Positions 52,535 to 62,886 of a DNA stretch of 64,000 nucleotides are shown here, one piece after another. The DNA lies in assembly GCA_012845835.1 (NCBI GenBank), contig JABAKD010000023.1, positions 21,174,203 through 21,238,202 of the forward strand. Reading direction: 5' to 3'. A program made the position numbers and the translations under genes. This stretch comes from Undaria pinnatifida (lineage: Eukaryota > Sar > Phaeophyceae > Laminariales > Alariaceae). Positions within the stretch are counted from its first letter, which is position 1. Every line of letters starts with the position of its first letter. The notes under the pieces are model-generated. The model did no database searches and had not been told where the DNA came from. It saw only the letters and a program-made list of their open reading frames with translations.

Positions 52535-53820
52535 AGTATAGAGGGCTCTTGATGAGCGATCTGAAAACAGGGCAACTGAGCATGTGCGAGGGATTCTTGA
52601 TGAAAGAGCAGTTCAACCTATGCCGACCTAATCGCTCGATTGCACGATCCATCCGCTGCTTGTGTGGAGCCAATCTTGCGCCAAGAACGGCTGCTTCATT
52701 CAGGAGGATAGGCTGGAGTGCCCGAGCTGCGACGATTCCATGAGACACCGGAAGGAGGCTGTCACAGCGGAGGGACCACCAGCAGTAGTGTTTGGGGCAT
52801 TGGGGTTGAAATGAACGGGTATGATGCTGGGTGATTGTGATTTTGTTGTTTGAACTTTGATTGTCAGCCTGCTTGAGATGGACTTGATTGTTTTTCTTGT
52901 TTTTATTATAGGATGAGGCTTGTATATTGTTGGTATGACAAACCTCGGCCAATGACTAATCACCCGAGATCGAACAGACCACGAGCTGCGCAGAGGTGCG
53001 TTCGGTCTAGTTCGAGTATTCGTGACTTGAGTATTGTCCCGCTGACGCGTTGGTTATGCGTTGTCTGATAGCGCGGACTTACCCCGTGCTTACTTGAAAT
53101 ATGTAGTCTATAGCACCGATGTTATGCATACTCGTCAGGAATAACGAGGAACTATGGTTTGATTTTGCGAGTTGACGATTATGTCTGTTTGAGTCGGTAC
53201 CGCCGTGTTGGACAATGCCGTTTGAATCTGGCAGACACTACGAAGATGGTGATGTTGTCGCGGTATGTGTGGGTTTTATTGTTCCGGGGTTTGGTACGAC
53301 GTACATTGCGGTTTTCGAGCATAACGAGGGGGCGAAGAACCTGGCACAACACCCAGTGTGTGCGTCGAACTCGAAGTACATCGACGTGCGAACCCCCGTT
53401 TTGCGGGAGCTTATTTTTGGGAAAATACATTTGTTATTTGAGTTTAAGCTTCTGATCAGTGCAACATCCCGCCGCCACGTGTGCTACACATTTCGTCGCG
53501 CACGGAGAAGGGGGGATGCGTTTCGCCGTGCAGTGTGCAAAGAGAGGGAGATTAAATCGAGTTTCTGCGGTTGTTTGCGTTCTCGTATAATAATGCGGAA
53601 TTTGTTTTTCCTGATTCAGCTTGAAGGCCCCGTACTGAGTACTAGTATCTCGAGGAAATCGGGGATAACCAGTGAGTTTATTTGAGCCATAAATCCGACG
53701 AAAAAGGCCGTTTTCTGTGACTAATTTCGAGGATGACGCCGTTTATACCTGGTCATTTCCGAGAAAAAAAATATTGTCGTTTGCACCTGAAAATGATTTT
53801 CGAGAGTAGTTGATGTTTGC
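52535..53820 (+). repeat. Copia-derived repeat G, copy 1
   Basis: Direct repeat of 57268-59056. Begins GGGCTCTTGATGAG and ends GATGTTTGCAG. The middle contains the end of a copia RNase H frame. The rest has no clear coding. Confidence 0.7.
53215..53460 (+). pseudogene. Copia RNase H C-terminal fragment
   Basis: The plus frame reads AVFEHNEGAKNLAQHPVCAS followed by SKYIDVRTPVLRELI, the conserved end of Ty1/copia RNase H (E-D-N-x-G-A ... N-P ... S-K-H-I-D-I-R ... R-E). The normal Asp is His here. The frame runs on to 53685 without further similarity. Remnant only. Confidence 0.75.
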
Positions 53821-54028
53821 AGCATGAGACTGTTGTTACTTGGTTCGAGACTTGGAGGACTTATTGAATTGAGGACTGGAATTTTGGTTTTGAGTTTGTT
53901 GGGGTTCTGGGTTTGATATATTTTCGTTACGATCTAACGATGTATCAACCCTGCGATGTCGTGCCTTGTCATGCACAAAGCAGGGGGAAGTGTGTTCGTC
54001 GTGTATAATGAGGAGGGGGCATGTTGGT
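53821..54028. other. Short spacer, nothing recognised
   Basis: AT-rich, between repeat G copy 1 and the first LTR-like module. Confidence 0.4.
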
Positions 54029-54301
54029 TGTCCTCATGAACATGACGGTTATGATCCATCTTATATCATAGAGTTCCATATGTTGGTAAGGGATTCATGT
54101 ATAAGGTGTAAGGGAACTGTTTGGCCGGATGTTTCCCGCTATGATTTGCCATGAGCTGTCACTCGTAGGTTTGCTCCATATGAGACCAAGTCAGGGTCGA
54201 CGGCTGGATAATATAAGAGTTCTGTGTCACCGTCTCGAGTCATCATCACGCCTTCCCGCGCCAGCTACGTGTACACCTTTAACTTTAGAGATCTATCAAC
54301 A
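54029..54301 (+). repeat. LTR-like module of R1 (extra copy)
   Basis: TGTCCTCATGAACATGACGG...ATCTATCAACA, 273 bp. Followed by 280 bp of AT-rich DNA and then a second copy. Could be a solo LTR next to the R1 element. Confidence 0.6.
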
Positions 54302-54581
54302 ATTTACTAGGAATTGGTATAGAAAAAGGTTCATTTGTGATAAGACTGGAGACAGAAGATTTCAATTAAGAAGGATTGGATGTTGATTAGGGAAATTGTA
54401 TGTTCTTCATGAGCAAGAATTCCGCTTATCGTCGTTGTTCAGTTGTTCTCATGACGGAATTTAGTTAATGAGGAATCACACGTTTTACCGGAATAAGGCA
54501 GCAAGAAATGAATTATGAACTGAGAGGAACCAACGGGAAAATGTACACTAAAACGCAGTAGTTTAGTGATATTTTATTGAT

Positions 54582-55222
54582 TGTCCTCATGAACATGACG
54601 GTTATGATCCATCTTATATCATGGAGTTCCATATGTTGGTAAGGGATTCATGGATAAGGTGTAAGGGGACTGTTTGGCCGAATGTTTCCCGGCATGATTA
54701 GCCATGAGCTGTCACTCGTAGTTTTGCTCCATATGAGACCGAGTCAGGCTCGACGGCTGGATTAGATAAGAAAGAGTTCTGTGTCACCGTCTTGAGTCAT
54801 CATCACGCCTTCCCGCGCCAGCTACGTGTACACCTTTAGAGATCTATCAACACACAAGTGAAAAAGCTGGTTGATTTCTATTGGTAAGCGCAGCCAAGGC
54901 CAGCGTACAGAGGTGGGAAAGAGCCATGTCAGGTCCGGGGAATTCTGGCATTAGTGTAGGTTATATATGAGAGGAAATAATGCTACCCGAGATCCAGGTA
55001 GCGTTGCAGAGGCAGGAGAGAGAGGTCGGACTCGCTGAGGCAGCACTGGCTGAAGAGGTGTATGGCCTGACTACGTTTTGGTTCTGGCGGGTGTCGATGA
55101 TGCATGACGCATTACGACTTCTCCGCGAGGAGCACGAGCTTCAAGCTAATGTGGTGCGGAAAATGGACGAAAGAGTGCTTTTGTTCGAGAATGAGAGAGA
55201 GCGAGAGATGAGAGTGAGAGAG

Positions 55223-55253
<31 letters not shown>

Positions 55254-56175
55254 AGAGAGAGAAAGAGAAGAGAGAGAAAGAGTAAGGGTGTTTCGCCCCA
55301 GCAGCAACTGCGCGGTCCCAGCAAAGCCAAACATGAGCCGAAGCTGGTGGATCTGCATGGCGCTAGTGGCGAAGGCGCTGGAGAGTAGCAGTAGTTGCGG
55401 AGGCAGCAGCTGCCCCGGTCACTCCATCTACAGGAAGAGCAGCCGTCAGAAGATTGCTACGCCTGCAACGAAAAAGAGATGCCGCCCCAACAACCGCAGC
55501 AGCAAGGTGCGCGCGGTGCTTGGGGCAAAGGCGCTGCGGGGCAGCAACAACAACAGGCCCAGCAGCTCCATCGGCATGAGAGGCAGCAGCAGTCAGGGGA
55601 TTGCTGCACCTGGCCCGACGATGAACTGCAGTCACGTCGTCAGTACGACCAGCAGCAGAGGCTGCAACCGAAGGAAAATCGTGGAATTTTGAGCGACGAC
55701 GAGGTGCAGTGGCCCCAGCAGCAGCAGTAGCGTAGACTAAGGCATGGGGCCGAAGGTCCGCTTCGCGCTGGAAGCAGAGGAGAAAATGAGAGTGTTACAG
55801 CACCGGCAGGTGCGGGGGGGGGGGAGGTGGAGAATGCGAGAGCGGGGCTCAACGCGTGCTAGCAGAAAATCTCGTTGTCTGGACTGCTTAAACACGCGTA
55901 CGTCCGCAGGTGGTTGTGGTCGATGGGGGGAACGTGGCCCCCGTGGAAGCGAGAGAGAGAGAGCGCGATGGCGGGCACTGGTGGAAGGGTCTGCACCATC
56001 GGTTGGGGGTTGGAGCATGCACGCAAAAGGCGGAGATGCCCAAAGCGAGAGCGGGTGGACGAGAAAAGAACAAGGGGCTATCAGCAAGGGCTTTAGGCCC
56101 GCACCGGGTACGTTTTGACTTCGTTGCTTTTGCTTGTTGCTGATTATTTCCGTTTTTGGATCGATTATATATTGA
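54582..56175 (+). mobile_element. LTR-like/gag-like repeat R1, copy 2
   Basis: Its LTR-like module is 54582-54852. The body matches 16143-17409 with the same order of gag-like, Gln-rich and Arg-rich stretches. Ends TTATTTCCGTTTTTGGATCG. No 3' LTR follows. Confidence 0.6.
54980..55285 (+). CDS. Gag-like coiled-coil protein of R1, copy 2
   Basis: Open frame (EIQVALQRQEREVGLAEAAL ... FWFWRVSMMHDALRLLREEH) ending in an Arg/Glu run encoded by a GAGAGA microsatellite (55190-55282), then TAA. The N-terminal MSGPGNSGIS start at 54926 is cut by a TGA near 54968. Downstream Gln/Arg-rich frames continue to 56118 with shifts. Function inferred only from position after an LTR-like module. Confidence 0.4.
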
Positions 56176-57266
56176 TTTGAGAATGGTGAATCCCCCCGCG
56201 ACTATGCTTGATTGACAGTAAAGGATGTTTTGATATCTGAGAGAGAAGGCATGACCGACTGACATATTCGTAGTTCCACTCACTGAAGCTATCCTTGTAG
56301 GCGTATTCTTGTAAGAATATGGAGAGTGTCTGTTTGGTGTTTACCTTGTCGGGCACTCGTGCTAAGCATCAGTTCGAGTAGAGCCCGAGACGTGTGTTGT
56401 GTGACGGAAAGTAAAATGCTGAAATAATGTACACACAGCAGTAGTACATGTTGTATCATATCATGTCATCGGTACGGCATAGTACAGCAGTACGGAAATC
56501 GCGTGAATCAATTACTTGCAGAAATAAGGGTAGGGTTGAGGTACGGTCTCGCATGTATGCCGAGCAATGCAAAAAATACAAGCACGCCCCTTGAAAATTA
56601 TGCATGATGAGCAGTACATGGAGTGATCAACCTGTGTTGCTAGTAGGGCCCTTTGAGCTGGGATTTCACTTGGTTTATGGTGCTGTTGACTCACTGCTGA
56701 ACATGGTGCTGCATGATGTGCCTACTGGCAAATAGCAGGTTGTCGGTATATTGAACCGTCGTCGAAATAAATGCCGATAATTGCGTACGTTATTTGCTGT
56801 ATTGTTTTGCATATTTGATTATATTTGCATGCAAAGCATTTTGTACTTGCATCGTCATTCTAAGAGTAGTTTCGTCCCGTCAAGGTATTTTGGACTACGG
56901 TAGTTTCAAATATTGCTCTATAAGTCCTTGCCAGCTGTCCGTCAAGGGGCAGGAGTGCCGTCAACTCATGTACTCGGCATGTCTTCGACGTGTGACGTTC
57001 TCCGTATGTATCGTAGAAACAGCATGCAGTATTACAACATTACATCCCGTGCTGTCCGCACGTCTGTTGGCGGTTATCGATACAAGAGGATACAAGTATG
57101 AATGATATACCATCACGATCGATTGTACGTTGACTTGTCTGCGAGTATATGATACCCCCAGATACTGTCTGCGTTGCGGATCATTGCACAAGAAGAGTGG
57201 AGTGCCCCCCCAGTACAGCATTGCGATACTACTGCTGCTGCTACAGCTAAGATATTCATGCAAGTG
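56176..57266. other. No gene recognised
   Basis: AT-rich with CAGCAGTA-type short repeats (56430-56500). A few ATG frames of 60-100 codons on both strands lack codon bias. Confidence 0.4.
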
Positions 57267-58004
57267 TAACAGGTACGAGTATAGCGGGCTCTTGGTGAGG
57301 GATCTGAAAACAGGGCAACTGAGCATGTGCGAGGGATTCTTGATGAAAAGAGCAGTTTAACCTATGCCCACCTAATCGCTCGATTGCACGATCTATCCGC
57401 TGCTTGTGTGGAGTCAATCTTGCGCCAGAAACGGCTGCTTCATTCAGGAGGATAGGCTGGAGTGCCCGAGCTGCGGCGATGCCATGAGACCGCAAGGAGG
57501 CTGCAGCAGCGGAGGGACCACCAGCAATAGTGTTTGGGGCATTGGGGTTGAAATGAATGGATATGATGCTGGGTGATTGTGGTTTTGTTGTTTGAACTTT
57601 GATTGTGAGTCTGCTTGAGATGGACTTGATTGTTTTTCTTGTTTTTGTTATAGGATGAGGCTTGCTTATTGTTGGTATGACAAATGTCGACCGATGAAAA
57701 AGCGCTCGAGATTGAACAGACCACGAGATGCGCAGAGGTGAGTTCGGTCTAGTTCTAGTATTCGTGACTTGAGTATTGTCCCGCTGACGCGTTGGTTATG
57801 CGTTGTCTGATCACGCGGACTTACCCCATGCTTACTTGAATATGTGTAGCACCGATGTTATGCATACTCGTCAGGAAGAACGAGGTACTATGGTTTGATT
57901 TTGCGAGTTGATGATTATGTCTGTTTGAGTCGGTACCGCCGTGTTGGACAATGCCGTTTTAATCTGGCAGACACCATGAAGATGGTGATGTTGTCGCGGT
58001 ATGT

Positions 58005-58190
58005 ATGGGTTTTATTTTCCCGGGGTTTGGTACGACGTACATTGCGGTTTTCGAGCATAACGAGGGGGCGAAGAACCTGGCACAACACCCAGTGTGCACG
58101 TCGAACTCGAAGCCCATCAACGTGCGACTCCTTGTTTTGCGGGAGCTTATTTTTTTTGGGGGGGGTATTTTGTTATTCGAGTTTGGGCTT
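58005..58190 (+). pseudogene. Copia RNase H fragment, copy 2
   Basis: AVFEHNEGAKNLAQHPVCTS as in copy 1, then more decay (SKPINVRLLVLRELI). Confidence 0.7.
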
Positions 58191-58289
58191 ATGAGCAGTG
58201 CAACATGCCGCCGCTACGTGTGCTACACATTTCGTCGTGCACAGAGGAGGGGGGGTGCTTTTCGCCGTGCAGTGTGCAGAATACGATTA

Positions 58290-58722
58290 AATCATTTTTT
58301 TTTTTTTTTATCCTCCGGCGGATGGGGAAAAATAAAGCTTTAGCTCACCACACTTCCACGTATTTTCATACGCGTCGTGTGTCGATTCAACTCAGCTGCT
58401 TTCGCAGCCCAACGCTAGCTGGCGCACCCTTCGGGTCCCATTGTAGGTATAGCGTAAGCTATTCCTATCAGTGGTCTTCGTTACAACCCCGGCAGCGCAA
58501 GCTGCCGTTGTAAACGGATGCGTGTGTATGTCGACCCGGTCTGTCCCCTGAGGGTCAGGTTCGGTGGAGATAGCCACCCGGAATGTCATCTTTCCGGGTA
58601 GTGTGGGACTTGCGCCAGCTCACCCACTAACAAAACCCCTGGCCATGGGAGATGGCCTTCCGCCGGACTTGGTCCAGTTACGGTCCACCCTACCCATTCG
58701 GGCGTTGGTACTCGCAACCAAG
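58290..58722 (+). mobile_element. 430-bp insertion: MULE 5'-end sequence fused to a hairpin-rich segment
   Basis: Absent from repeat G copy 1 (GATTAAATC|GAGTTTCTGCGG). The first 150 bp, after a T-tract, match the minus strand of 8490-8640. The remaining 280 bp form strong hairpins: TTACAAC-CGGCAG...CTGCCG-TTGTAA, ACCCGGAA...TTCCGGGT, GGCCAT-GGGAG-ATGGCC. No coding potential. Could be a non-autonomous MULE-type element or a chimeric retroelement. Confidence 0.5.
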
Positions 58723-59056
58723 TTTCTGCGGTTGTTTGCGTTCTCGTATAATAATGCGGAGTTTGTTTTTCCTGGTGCAGCTGGTAGGCGCCGTACTGAG
58801 TACTAGTATCTCGAGGAAATCGGGGATAATCAGTGAGTTTATTTGAGCCATAAATCCGAAGAAAAATGGTGTTTTCTGTGGCTAATTTCGAGTCGGGGAT
58901 AATCAGAGAGTTTATGTAAGCCATAAATCCGAAGAAAAAGGCCGTTTTCTGTGGCTAATTTCGAGGATGACGCCGTTTTTACCTGGTAATTTTCGAGGAT
59001 AAAATTATTGTCGTTTGCACCTGGAAATGATTTTCGAGAGTGGTTCATGTTTGCAG

Positions 59057-59484
59057 TGTTAAAAGTATGAACCTTGGATTCAAATCTAAGTCAATGCGCA
59101 GTCTATTCGCACGAATAAGATATGCAGTTGAATCTTAAGTTGAATCTAACGTTGAATCTTCGGTGTAACCTAGATGTAAACGTAGATTTGAGTATGTTAA
59201 GGTTGTCCCATTGTCGCGGTATTCTACCGTACTACGGGCATTGTTCCGTGATGATCAGGTGTTGATGAAACCCACCACGACCACTCTCCCAACTCTCCCA
59301 ACTCTCCTTCTCTTCCTTCTTTCTCTTCTTCTTCTTCTATCTTTGGCGTCAATCGCCCTTTCCAAACTATCCTTTTTCTTTCTTATCACAAGTGATCTTA
59401 ACAGACACTTCGGTGCCACCTCTGCATCTCTTCGCATAGAAGACAGAGCCTTCACACAACCATTGTGTTCACAGGCCATTCACA
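59057..59484 (+). repeat. 5' LTR of the copia element
   Basis: Starts TGTTAAAAGTATGAACC and ends CCATTCACA, 428 bp, inferred from the junction with repeat G and from the primer site. The 3' LTR is outside the window, so the ends are not confirmed by comparison. Contains CTTCTTCTTCTT and CTCTCCCAA pyrimidine repeats (59275-59340). Confidence 0.6.
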
Positions 59485-59496
59485 GGTTATGAGCCT
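59485..59496 (+). promoter_or_regulatory. Primer binding site (half tRNA-iMet type)
   Basis: GGTTATGAGCC is complementary to the anticodon arm of initiator tRNA-Met (GGCTCATAACC), as used by copia-type elements that prime from a tRNA-iMet fragment. It directly follows the LTR. Confidence 0.7.
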
Positions 59497-59600
59497 TCGA
59501 CCTTCGATATAAACATCGATCGGCACCAAGCGACTTCTCATTGAAGTTTGTCGCATCTTACCGGGAATTTTGTGAGAAGCCTCCATTAAGCCGGCTACAG

Positions 59601-59699
59601 CATCAGTATCAGCATCAGCATCAGCATCAGCATCAGCGATCAGCATCAGCATCAGCATCAGCATCAGCATCAGCATCAGCGATCAGCATCAGCATCACC
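59601..59699 (+). repeat. CAGCAT microsatellite in the copia leader
   Basis: About 16 hexamers of CAGCAT with two GAT interruptions, ending directly before the ATG at 59700. Confidence 0.9.
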
Positions 59700-59939
59700 A
59701 TGGGAGAGTCCGCGAAAGCAGGTGATGCGGTGGACAAGCTCGTTAGTGCTCTCAACGGCAAATTTAATGGGCTTAAGTTCCACGTATGGAAACGCACGGC
59801 TCAGTCCGTGATAAGTATGCGTCATGCCGGGATCTCTGATATCCTGGAAGGGCGACCTTGCCCCGAGCCCGAACTAGTTAGTCCTCGTCTATCTTCTAGA
59901 AGACGTAGGCCTTCACGAAACTCGCAGTCAGGCCGCTGA
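59700..59939 (+). CDS. Copia Gag, N-terminal segment
   Basis: ATG 59700 opens MGESAKAGDAVDKLVSALNG and FNGLKFHVWKRTAQSVISMR, the usual copia Gag start (L-x-G-x-N/K-F-x-x-W). Coding sense is lost after ILEGRPCPEPELV; the continuation is in the +1 frame from about 59877 (VYLLEDVGLHETRSQ...). One frame change is required near 59870. Confidence 0.75.
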   Translation: MGESAKAGDAVDKLVSALNGKFNGLKFHVWKRTAQSVISMRHAGISDILEGRPCPEPELVSPRLSSRRRRPSRNSQSGR

Positions 59940-62886
59940 CGAAACGGACATTCAGTCCGGGGAAACACCCCCGGCTGATACGGCAAAAAATGTACAGCCG
60001 GACGCAGGGAGTACTCCCGTGGACACGGCGCATCTGCCACCATCATCTTCAGGATATTCTACACTCCCAGCCGCGACATCAGTTTTATGGACCACGGATG
60101 ACAACATCTCGAATTTGGAAGACATCAAGCACTGGCACCGCGACAATCGTCTTCTGTTCGACTTTTTGTTCCTGAGTACATCGGGAGGGGCGGCCAGCTT
60201 TCTTCCACAATTCAAGCCCAAACGAGGTGAACTTGCGAATGGAAAAGCTGCTTGGGATGGTATGGTTAGAAAATATCAAAATTCCACCCGCCAACGTAGA
60301 CGTATACTCAAACAACAACTATCGCATATGGTCATGACGGATGGGCAAGACCCAGACGTGTTTATAAATGAAGTATACTATTTACGGGATGAATTGGTGG
60401 ACATGGGAGAGGTATTCAACGATGGCAGCATATTGGACATAGTGCTGGAAGGACTCACGGATGAATACCTGCAAATAAAATATAGCGCCGAAGCAGATGA
60501 TGACTTCACACTCGACCGAGCTGTGATAACAATGTGTAATATGTACGCGGATAGAGCTATGCGAAACGGGCCTTTGCGAAAAGCGAAGGGGCGTGAATCT
60601 GCTATGGTAGTCACGTCAACACCCTCAGAAGTAGTGACCTGTTCACACTGCAAAAAGCCAGGCCATCGATTCCAAAATTGCTTTAAACGCAAGGGAAAGA
60701 TGTCGGGGAAGAAACCTCCCCCGACACCTCGAAAGAATTTTTGGTGTAGCCTGCATAATACCGATCGCCACGATAATAGCGACTGTCGGTCTCAAATACG
60801 GGACGACAAAATAACCCGTCGCCCTCGTCCTGGTCAACAAAATGGCCGGCATAATAACAATCGCAGCGCTCACGCCAATACCGCCACAACTCCAACTTCA
60901 ACAACGCAAATGAAAGCTTACGTCCCAGAGATACATGCTCCATCCACTACTACTGCGGCTGCGACTACAGCAGCTACTTCTACGTCCTTCGCGACTCCTT
61001 CCTGTCCATCCTCACCTCCAGTTTGTAACGGATATTCTTTCATCGCCCGACCTCCGATCAAGATTGTCGCGCAGCCCGTCTACTTCTCCATGACTGCGGA
61101 CAGCGAAGCGTATAGCCACTTCATCGACAATCAGCTGCTACCGGGCATTGAACTTAAAATGAACCACTACGTGCAGCTGGACCCTCCCTTAATAATCAAC
61201 GTAGCGGGAAACCATCGCCATTATGGCGTTGGTCAAGGGTTTTTGGTCGTACAAGTGTTGGACCACATAGTCTCTAAGCACTCTGTACAGCTTCCTGTCA
61301 CGATCGTACCTGGGCTAGACAGGCACTTATTTTCGGGGGGATCAGCTGCTGCGAGAGGGGTCACAATGATCATCGCCACGCAGTCGTATCTTGACATGGG
61401 TGCTTTTGCTATACCTTTACGTAAGGACAGCCACTGCCCTTCTTTGTACCATCTCGACCTCACCACTGGTGCAACCAGCCGAACACCTGAGACGGCGTTC
61501 CCGACCATCTCCGGAAAAACCTTCAAACCGGAAACCGTCCTCGCTGTTCATGCTACGACGACTCCTAAAGCGACTTCCCTGCCAAAAACCGTTCCAGCTA
61601 ATATCTGGCACAAGAGGTTGGGTCACCCCAATGGACAGGTGATGTCCAAGGTGAAGGACATTGCAGAGTGTGGGGTGAATTTTTCAGACACTCTGTCGAC
61701 GTGTGAAACGTGCGAAATCAACAAGAGCACACAACAGAATCACCCCAAAACATCGCGGCCTGACCCTTCCAGCGAACGTTTCAAGCTGGTGAGTACTGAC
61801 CTACTCGGACCTGTGACGCCCAAGGCGATCGGAGGATATGCCTACATGGCAAAGTATATCGACCATCACAGCCGGCTAAAAGCTATCTACTTTATCGAAA
61901 AGAAAAGTGACACGCTACACACCCTCGGCAGATTAATTCAAGATCTAGACATCCCTCTAGGGCTAAGGGTGCAGCATCTACGTTCTGATAATGGCGGCGA
62001 GCACACATCCGGCAGCGTTCAGGAATATTGTAAATCAACTGGAATTCGTCAACAATTCTCGGCCCCGTACACACCGCAGCAGAACGGTGTTTCGGAACGT
62101 GACGGGCGTACCATTATGGACATGACTCGCTGTTTACTCAATGAGGCACACCTTCCTAAACCTTTATGGGGAGAAATAGCTTCGACAGCGGTTTTTCTCA
62201 TTAACCGATTACCACACGCGGCAATTGGCGGCGACACACCCTACCATCGTATGCTCGGGAAGCATGCAGACCTCTCATTTTTGAGAATTATCGGCACTCG
62301 GGCATTTGTGCACGTTGAAGGGTACACCACCAAGCTTCAGCCAAAGGCTTGGGAAGGTGTTCTCGTCGGCTATGACATCGACAAACCTACCTTCCGCGTG
62401 TATGATCGCTACACGGGAAGAATGTCAAGCTCGCGCAACGTCTCCTTCATCGAAGAGCCGCCTACCGTTCTACCAACAGCAGACTCGGGGGGGCAAGAAG
62501 AACCTGAAGTCCCCGATTTCGATATGGAGCCAGGCTCGGATTTTATGGACGACTATCAGAGCATCAAACATGGTATCTCATCGCTAGAAACTAGCGACAC
62601 CGACGCAACCGGCAACAAGCCGTTTCACATGAGGCTACGCTCATCCAATTCTCAAGCGAAAGCGCGCCAACAGGCACTTCAATGCCTAGATTCCACGAAA
62701 CAGCAGTTCGAGGCTGTCTCGCAGTACATTGGGGCTGTTTCGGCATGGATAAAAAAAATCTTCCGGCTTCTATTTCGGTACCCAACACGTACGCGCAAGC
62801 TATGGCCTCACCACAGGCAGAAGAATGGGAAGCAGCCATGCGTGAGGAGCTCAAAAGTCTCGATGAGCACGAGGTCTCCGATTTAA
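59880..62886 (+). CDS. Copia Gag-protease-integrase polyprotein
   Basis: Open to 62886; first in-frame ATG 60019. Counting from it: UBN2-like Gag region (residues 30-190), zinc knuckle CSHCKKPGHRFQNC (about 208-221), second Cys/His segment FWCSLHNTDRHDNSDC (about 240), protease region with ADSEAYSHFIDN (about 360) where copia normally has D-S/T-G, HHCC finger (HKRLGHP...CETC, about 531-560), and integrase core with D at STDLLGP (about 593), D at RSDNGGEH (about 657) and E at GVSERDGRT (about 692). It then ends in an out-of-frame tail at the A8 run (62751-62758). Gag packages RNA; integrase inserts the cDNA. Confidence 0.85.

Larger units (their letters stand above)
57268..59056 (+). repeat. 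Copia-derived repeat G, copy 2
   Basis: Matches 52535-53820, with a 430-bp insertion at about 58290-58722 and a local ~90-bp duplication near 58830-58960 (ATCCGAAGAAAAA-GG-GTTTTCTGTGGC). Ends at GTTTGCAG exactly where the intact copia element begins. Confidence 0.7.

Noticed and set aside
54303-54581. Complete 824-bp LTR element made of the two LTR-like modules
   Set aside because: The 280 bp between them have no primer site or polypurine tract that I can recognise, and the gag-like body follows the second module instead.
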